Assembly: GCA_031366005.1 (NCBI GenBank)
Contig: JANLZB010000069.1
Span: 1-10,093 of the forward strand
DNA from: JANLUX01 sp031366005
GTDB lineage: Bacteria; Bacteroidota; Bacteroidia; AKYH767-A; OLB10
Direction of reading: 5' to 3'
DNA: 10,093 nt
Shown here: piece after piece, positions 6,586 through 10,093 of the stretch
Layout of the letters: every line of letters begins with the position of its first letter
Numbering within the stretch: position 1 is the stretch's first letter
The notes under the pieces: generated by a model
What the model saw: the letters and a program-made list of their open reading frames with translations, nothing else
Told to the model about the DNA's origin: nothing
Database searches by the model: none
Program-made: the position numbers and the translations under genes

Positions 6586-6615
6586 CAAAAATATTCAATC
6601 AAACAGTTGCGGCAA
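6586..6615 (-). promoter_or_regulatory. Bacteroidota-type promoter for the oxoamine synthase
   Basis: Read on the minus strand, TTG (6615-6613) is followed after exactly 19 nt by TATTTTTG (6593-6586). This fits the Bacteroidota primary-sigma consensus of TTTG (here ATTG), 19-21 nt, TAnnTTTG. Transcription would start near 6580 and leave a leader of about 110 nt before the ATG at 6467. Confidence 0.6.
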
Positions 6616-6684
6616 TAATGTTTTCAACACTTCGTTGTTAACCTGCATGATCAAATGATGAACATCACATTCACTTTTAATACA

Positions 6685-6692
6685 TACATTTG
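6685..6692 (+). promoter_or_regulatory. -7 element upstream of bamD
   Basis: TACATTTG matches the Bacteroidota -7 consensus TAnnTTTG exactly and is followed by C, as is common. It lies 60 nt before the bamD ATG in the divergent 285-nt spacer. I see no good TTTG at the -33 position, so only the downstream half of the promoter is supported. Confidence 0.5.
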
Positions 6693-6752
6693 CAATGCAT
6701 TTTACGAGAGAGAATTTATTTATTTTCTTTTTATCAAAAACAAAAAACATAA

Positions 6753-7574
6753 ATGAAAAAATATTTTGCATTGTTAATTTCTGTTGCGATGATTTTTATT
6801 TCGTGCAGTAAATATCAGCGTGTGCTGAAAGGAACTGACATGGAAAAAAAATATGCGTATGCAGAAAAGTATTTTCAAAAGAAGGATTATTACCGTGCAT
6901 TGCAGTTGCTTGAAGAATTAATTTCTGTTTATAAAGGAACAACAAAAGGCGAGCAGACTTATTATTATTATACTTATTCAAATTACTATACGGGCGATTA
7001 TGCAATGGCCGCTTATCACTTTAATAATTTTGTGCAGACTTATCCTAACAGCAAGTATGCAGAAGAAATGCAATTCATGCATGCTTATTGTTATTATCTC
7101 GATTCACCGATACCAAGTTTAGACCAGACAAATACATTAGATGCAATAGAAAAATTTCAATTGTTCATTAACAAGTATCCGAAAAGCACACGTGTTGAGG
7201 AATCGAACCGATTGATAGATGAGCTGCGTTATAAAATTGAAACCAAGGCATTCATTAATGCGAAACTTTATTATAAAACAGAAAATTATAAAGCAGCAAT
7301 AGTCGCTTTTGAAAATGTGCTTAAAGATTTTCCAAGTACCACTTATCGTGAAGAAGCTTTATTTCTTGCACTAAAATCATCTTATATCTATGCGCAGAAA
7401 AGTGTAGAAAACAAACAAGCCGAAAGATATAAGTTAGCACAGGAAAATTATTTTAAGCTGATAGATGCTTATCCCCAAAGCAAATATCTGCGTGATGCAG
7501 AAAAGATTTATACCGGAACCCAGGCTGCACTCAAGGAAAAACAGGAAAAGGATACTGTTAGTACTACTCCTTAG
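6753..7574 (+). CDS. bamD: Outer-membrane assembly lipoprotein BamD
   Basis: BamD is the TPR lipoprotein of the BAM complex, which folds beta-barrel proteins into the outer membrane from the periplasmic side. A lipoprotein signal covers residues 1-17 and ends in the lipobox FISC, so Cys18 would be the lipidated residue. TPR-like helical pairs follow at roughly 32-65 (with FQKKDYYRALQLLEEL), 66-98 (YTGDYAMAAYHFNNFVQTYP), 106-142, 164-194 (ENYKAAIVAFENVLKDFP) and 200-240. The repeated FxxFxxxYPxSxYxEEA spacing is typical of BamD/YfiO. The 273-residue length is normal for Bacteroidota. The tail after 255 is a short charged, Thr/Ser-rich end. It heads the cluster with the omega subunit and coaBC, the order expected in this phylum. 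A candidate promoter element lies 60 nt upstream. An alternative label would be a generic TPR lipoprotein, but context favours BamD. Confidence 0.93.
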   Translation: MKKYFALLISVAMIFISCSKYQRVLKGTDMEKKYAYAEKYFQKKDYYRALQLLEELISVYKGTTKGEQTYYYYTYSNYYTGDYAMAAYHFNNFVQTYPNSKYAEEMQFMHAYCYYLDSPIPSLDQTNTLDAIEKFQLFINKYPKSTRVEESNRLIDELRYKIETKAFINAKLYYKTENYKAAIVAFENVLKDFPSTTYREEALFLALKSSYIYAQKSVENKQAERYKLAQENYFKLIDAYPQSKYLRDAEKIYTGTQAALKEKQEKDTVSTTP

Positions 7575-7599
7575 TATATATAGGTACACTTTTATATTA

Positions 7600-7607
7600 T
7601 ATCTTTG
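7600..7607 (+). promoter_or_regulatory. -7 element between bamD and the omega gene
   Basis: TATCTTTG is an exact TAnnTTTG match followed by C, 26 nt after the bamD stop and 61 nt before the omega ATG. No convincing -33 TTTG sits 19-21 nt upstream. It suggests that omega, coaBC and the DUF4835 gene can be transcribed independently of bamD. Confidence 0.5.
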
Positions 7608-7668
7608 CATTGTACTTCCTTAAGTATCATTCCATAAAATATTAATAATTTCATTACTTAAATAAAAA

Positions 7669-8001
7669 ATGGCATCATTCAAATCATCGGCAAACACCAC
7701 AGTTACGAGAGACCTCGTAAATTTTGAAGAGAAAACAGGAAACATTTATGAAACGCTCGCTATCATGTCAAAAAGAGCAAATCATATTTCTGCGGAATTA
7801 AAAGAAGAGTTAAATGATAAGTTGTCAGAGTTTGCAACTGCAAGTGATAATCTTGAAGAAATTTTCGAGAATCGCGAACAGATTGAAATTTCTAAACACT
7901 ACGAGCGTTTACCAAAACCAACTTTGATCGCAGTGCAGGAATACCTGGATGGTAAAATATATCACCGTAATCCTGCTAAGGAAAATCCGGATTCGTTTTA
8001 A
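7669..8001 (+). CDS. rpoZ: RNA polymerase omega subunit, Rpb6-type
   Basis: This small subunit wraps the beta' C terminus and stabilises RNA polymerase. In Bacteroidota, omega is annotated as the 'RNA polymerase Rpb6' family and is longer and more diverged than the proteobacterial form. This 110-residue protein fits that length. The N-terminal half carries the family pattern: TRDLVNFEEKTGNIYETLAIMSKRA is cut here into TRDLVNFEEKTGNIYETL (residues 14-31), followed by the SKRANHIS segment at 34-41, which corresponds to the AxRAxxI core that contacts beta'. The C-terminal half (KHYERLPKPTLIAVQEY) ends with a basic NPAKENPDSF tail. It follows bamD after 94 nt and ends 3 nt before the coaBC ATG, so it is translationally close to coaBC. 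The conserved neighbourhood supports the assignment. Confidence 0.92.
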   Translation: MASFKSSANTTVTRDLVNFEEKTGNIYETLAIMSKRANHISAELKEELNDKLSEFATASDNLEEIFENREQIEISKHYERLPKPTLIAVQEYLDGKIYHRNPAKENPDSF

Positions 8002-8004
8002 TCA

Positions 8005-9204
8005 ATGCAATTAGCCGGCAGAAAAATAGTGCTCGGTGTTACCGGCAGCATCGCAGCTTACAAAGCAGCGCATCTTTGCCGCTTATTAAAAAAGGAAGGA
8101 GCAGAAGTGAAAGTCGTAATGACCACTTCTGCTTCTGCTTTTATAACCCCGCTTACTTTATCTACGCTTAGCGCCAATCCTGTACTGATTGAAATGGTGA
8201 GAGATGATTCTACCTGGAACAATCATGTGGAATTAGGACTTTGGGCTGAATTAATGGTGATTGCACCGGCATCTGCTAACACCATTGCAAAATGTGTACA
8301 TGGATTATGTGATAATTTATTAAATGCAGTTTATCTTTCTGCACGGTGCCCCATTATGATTGTGCCTGCAATGGATCATGATATGTATATGCACCCTTCA
8401 ACTCAACAAAATATAAAGGAGTTAAAAACGTTTGGCAATCTGATTGTCGGTCCTGCAAATGGTGATCTGGCAAGCGGATTAACAGGAGAAGGCAGGATGG
8501 AAGAACCAGAAAATATTATGCAGCATATTCAAAATTTTTTTAATCATGCATCTCAATTAAAAGGCAAACGTGTACTTGTTTCTGCCGGACCTACACATGA
8601 ACATATTGATCCTGTTCGCTACATAAGCAATCACTCGTCAGGTAAAATGGGTTTTGCTATTGCAGATGAATTAGCAAGAAGAGGAGCTGATGTTACCTTA
8701 ATTGCCGGGCCGAATAATTTATCAAAACCATCGTACCTTAATTATATAGGAGTGGAAAGTGCGCATGATATGCATGATGCGTGCATGAAAGCATTTCCAA
8801 AAAGTGATATCAGCATCATGAGCGCAGCTGTTGCAGATTTTACTCCTGAAATTGCTGCAAATGAGAAAATAAAAAAAGCTTCTGGTGTTAACTCCATTCA
8901 GTTAAAAGACACTGTAGATATTTTATCTGAAATGGGTAAGGCAAAAAAAGCGAAGCAACTGTTGGTGGGTTTTGCTCTTGAGACTCAAGATGCAATAAAG
9001 CATGGAATAGATAAACTCCAGCGTAAAAATTTAGATTTGATTGTAGTGAATACGCTGGAAGATGCAGGTGCAGGATTTGGTGGCGATACAAACAAAATAA
9101 CTCTTATTGATAAACAAAAAAATATTACCAGCTTTGAGTTGAAATCAAAAACTGAAGTTGCACGTGATATCGTTAACGAAATAATTCATCTTTATAATGC
9201 GTAA
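8005..9204 (+). CDS. coaBC: Bifunctional phosphopantothenoylcysteine decarboxylase / phosphopantothenate-cysteine ligase
   Basis: CoaBC performs two successive steps of coenzyme A synthesis: CoaB joins cysteine to 4'-phosphopantothenate using CTP, and the flavoprotein CoaC decarboxylates the product. The 399-residue length is normal. CoaC (about 1-180) shows GVTGSIAAYK at 11-20, the catalytic His74 in NNHVELGLW, PASANT at 88-93, PAMDHDMY at 121-128 and LASGLTGEGRM at 155-165. The E. coli enzyme has Asn in PAMN and Cys in ACGD; here these are Asp124 and Ser157. CoaB (about 186-399) shows SAGPTHEHIDPVRYISNHSSGKMG at 193-216 (split here as SAGPTHEHIDPVR and YISNHSSGKMG), with Asn209. It also shows SAAVADF at 273-279, NEKIKK at 286-291 with the probable catalytic Lys288, and VGFALET at 321-327. 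It begins 3 nt after the omega stop and overlaps the next gene by 8 nt, so the three genes form an operon. Confidence 0.97.
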   Translation: MQLAGRKIVLGVTGSIAAYKAAHLCRLLKKEGAEVKVVMTTSASAFITPLTLSTLSANPVLIEMVRDDSTWNNHVELGLWAELMVIAPASANTIAKCVHGLCDNLLNAVYLSARCPIMIVPAMDHDMYMHPSTQQNIKELKTFGNLIVGPANGDLASGLTGEGRMEEPENIMQHIQNFFNHASQLKGKRVLVSAGPTHEHIDPVRYISNHSSGKMGFAIADELARRGADVTLIAGPNNLSKPSYLNYIGVESAHDMHDACMKAFPKSDISIMSAAVADFTPEIAANEKIKKASGVNSIQLKDTVDILSEMGKAKKAKQLLVGFALETQDAIKHGIDKLQRKNLDLIVVNTLEDAGAGFGGDTNKITLIDKQKNITSFELKSKTEVARDIVNEIIHLYNA

Positions 9205-10093
9205 GTTATTCTTATTATTAATACTGCTTTGCTCATTTATTATTACCAATGCGCAGGAATTAAATTGCCAGGTGCAGGTGCTCACACCACGCATTCAAAG
9301 CAGTGATAAAAAAATATATACCACATTGCAGCAAGCCATTTATGAGTTTATCAATAACACTAAATGGACAAGCGATAAATTTCTGAGTGAAGAAAAAATT
9401 GAATGCAGTATACAGATAGAAATTACTGAACGCGTTTCTACCGATGAGTTTAAAGGAACCATTCAGGTTTCTTCACGCAGACCGGTTTATAAAACTTCTT
9501 ACAACTCACCAATGTTAAATATTAAGGATGATGATTTTTCATTTCATTATATTGAATTTCAAAACCTGGAGTTTAATGAATCGAGCAGCAATCCCAATCT
9601 CGTTGCAGTATTAACGTATTATGCTTATTTAATTTTAGCTGTTGATTATGATTCGTATTCATTACTTGGTGGTGGCCCTTATTATCAAAAAATTCAGGCA
9701 ATAGTTGCCAATATGCAAAACGCTGGTGAGAAGGGTTGGAAATCATATGAAACAAATAACCGTAATCGTTACTGGGTTTCTGAAAATTTTAACAATCCGA
9801 TTTACAAACCTATCCGGCAATTATATTATAATTTTCACCGAAAGGGTTTAGATATAATGTGGGAAAAGAAAGATGAAGGATTGCGTGCATGTGCTGAAAG
9901 CATTGAAGGATTAAAAAAAGTTCATAGCGAAAAACCCATCTCACCATTGATGCAAGCTTTGTTTGATGCCAAAGCTGATGAAGTAGTCAATATGTTTTCT
10001 GGTGCTCCAGCGGATATAAAAACCCAGGCAAAATTAACACTGGATGAAGTGAATCCATCCAATACAAGCAAATACCAAAAGATACTTTCCGGG
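9197..10093 (+). CDS. DUF4835 family secreted protein, 3'-truncated
   Basis: The ATG at 9197 overlaps the last 8 nt of coaBC, and the frame stays open through the window edge (299 codons). A signal peptide covers residues 1-19 (MRK, hydrophobic core, ITNA before Q20), so the mature protein begins QELNCQV. That start, the IQSSDKKIYTTLQQAI stretch, NNTKWTSDKF near 53-62 and the EKIECSIQI strand match what I know of DUF4835, a Bacteroidota family usually found right after coaBC. Later marks are YYAYLILAVDYDSYSLLGGG, cut here into YYAYLILAVDYDS and YSLLGGG, and the closing NPSNTSKYQKIL. Family members end at about this point, so only a few residues are probably missing. Two Cys (24 and 70) could form a periplasmic disulfide. 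The function is unknown; recN is the neighbour I would expect next, outside the window. Confidence 0.92.
   Translation, partial: MRKLFLLLILLCSFIITNAQELNCQVQVLTPRIQSSDKKIYTTLQQAIYEFINNTKWTSDKFLSEEKIECSIQIEITERVSTDEFKGTIQVSSRRPVYKTSYNSPMLNIKDDDFSFHYIEFQNLEFNESSSNPNLVAVLTYYAYLILAVDYDSYSLLGGGPYYQKIQAIVANMQNAGEKGWKSYETNNRNRYWVSENFNNPIYKPIRQLYYNFHRKGLDIMWEKKDEGLRACAESIEGLKKVHSEKPISPLMQALFDAKADEVVNMFSGAPADIKTQAKLTLDEVNPSNTSKYQKILSG

Noticed and set aside
6796..7005. Minus-strand open frame of 69 codons
   Set aside because: It is antisense to the signal peptide and first repeats of bamD and is explained by that gene's AT-rich coding sequence.
7620..7661. Inverted repeat TTAAGTA / TACTTAA in the omega leader
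   Set aside because: Seven A/T-rich pairs across a 28-nt loop are expected by chance in this composition.
8888..9091. Minus-strand open frame of 67 codons inside coaBC
   Set aside because: It is antisense to the conserved CoaB ligase domain and has no independent support.
9573..9755. Minus-strand open frame of 60 codons
   Set aside because: It is antisense to the DUF4835 gene, which is open across the whole stretch and has family motifs.
1..10093. Mobile element, prophage, defence or biosynthetic cluster
   Set aside because: No transposase, integrase, phage, toxin-antitoxin or defence protein is encoded. Base composition and codon use look uniform, and nearly all genes belong to core or common Bacteroidota families.

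Overview
The window is ordinary chromosomal DNA from a member of the Bacteroidota, probably an uncultivated or Chitinophagales-like lineage. Five things point there. The DNA is AT-rich. Gene starts lack strong Shine-Dalgarno sequences. TAnnTTTG-type promoter elements occur. An alpha-oxoamine synthase of the Bacteroidota type is present. The gene order bamD, Rpb6-type omega, coaBC, DUF4835 is, as far as I recall, characteristic of the phylum.

Layout. Positions 1-897 hold the 3' part of a ribonuclease Z gene, truncated by the window edge. A small secreted outer-membrane beta-barrel protein (1026-1760, +) follows. A 387-residue soluble protein I cannot identify (1881-3044, -) is divergent from an orphan NarL/LuxR-type response regulator (3209-3835, +). 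The next three genes are on the minus strand: an M42-like metallopeptidase (3920-4834), a 43-residue Lys/Ala-repeat histone-H1-like protein (4927-5058) with a clear terminator, and a PLP-dependent alpha-oxoamine synthase (5223-6467). From 6753 to the right edge a plus-strand cluster reads bamD, rpoZ-like omega, coaBC and a DUF4835 gene. The last three are spaced by 3 nt and then overlap by 8 nt, so they are almost certainly co-transcribed.

How the genes fit together. The right-hand cluster joins outer-membrane protein assembly (BamD), an RNA polymerase subunit, coenzyme A synthesis (CoaBC) and a secreted protein of unknown role. The alpha-oxoamine synthase, transcribed away from bamD, probably makes either a long-chain base for sphingolipid or sulfonolipid or a biotin/threonine-pathway intermediate. 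The sequence alone does not settle which. The left half is a set of independent single genes with no shared pathway I can see.

I found no mobile element, CRISPR array, tRNA, rRNA, phage gene or defence system, and no convincing new multi-gene system. The points most worth a second look are the tiny KKAA-repeat gene with a near-perfect 36-bp internal duplication, the unidentified 387-residue protein with an overlapping pair of dyads next to its start codon, two residue changes in the CoaC active site, and an 11-bp perfect inverted repeat ahead of the beta-barrel gene.
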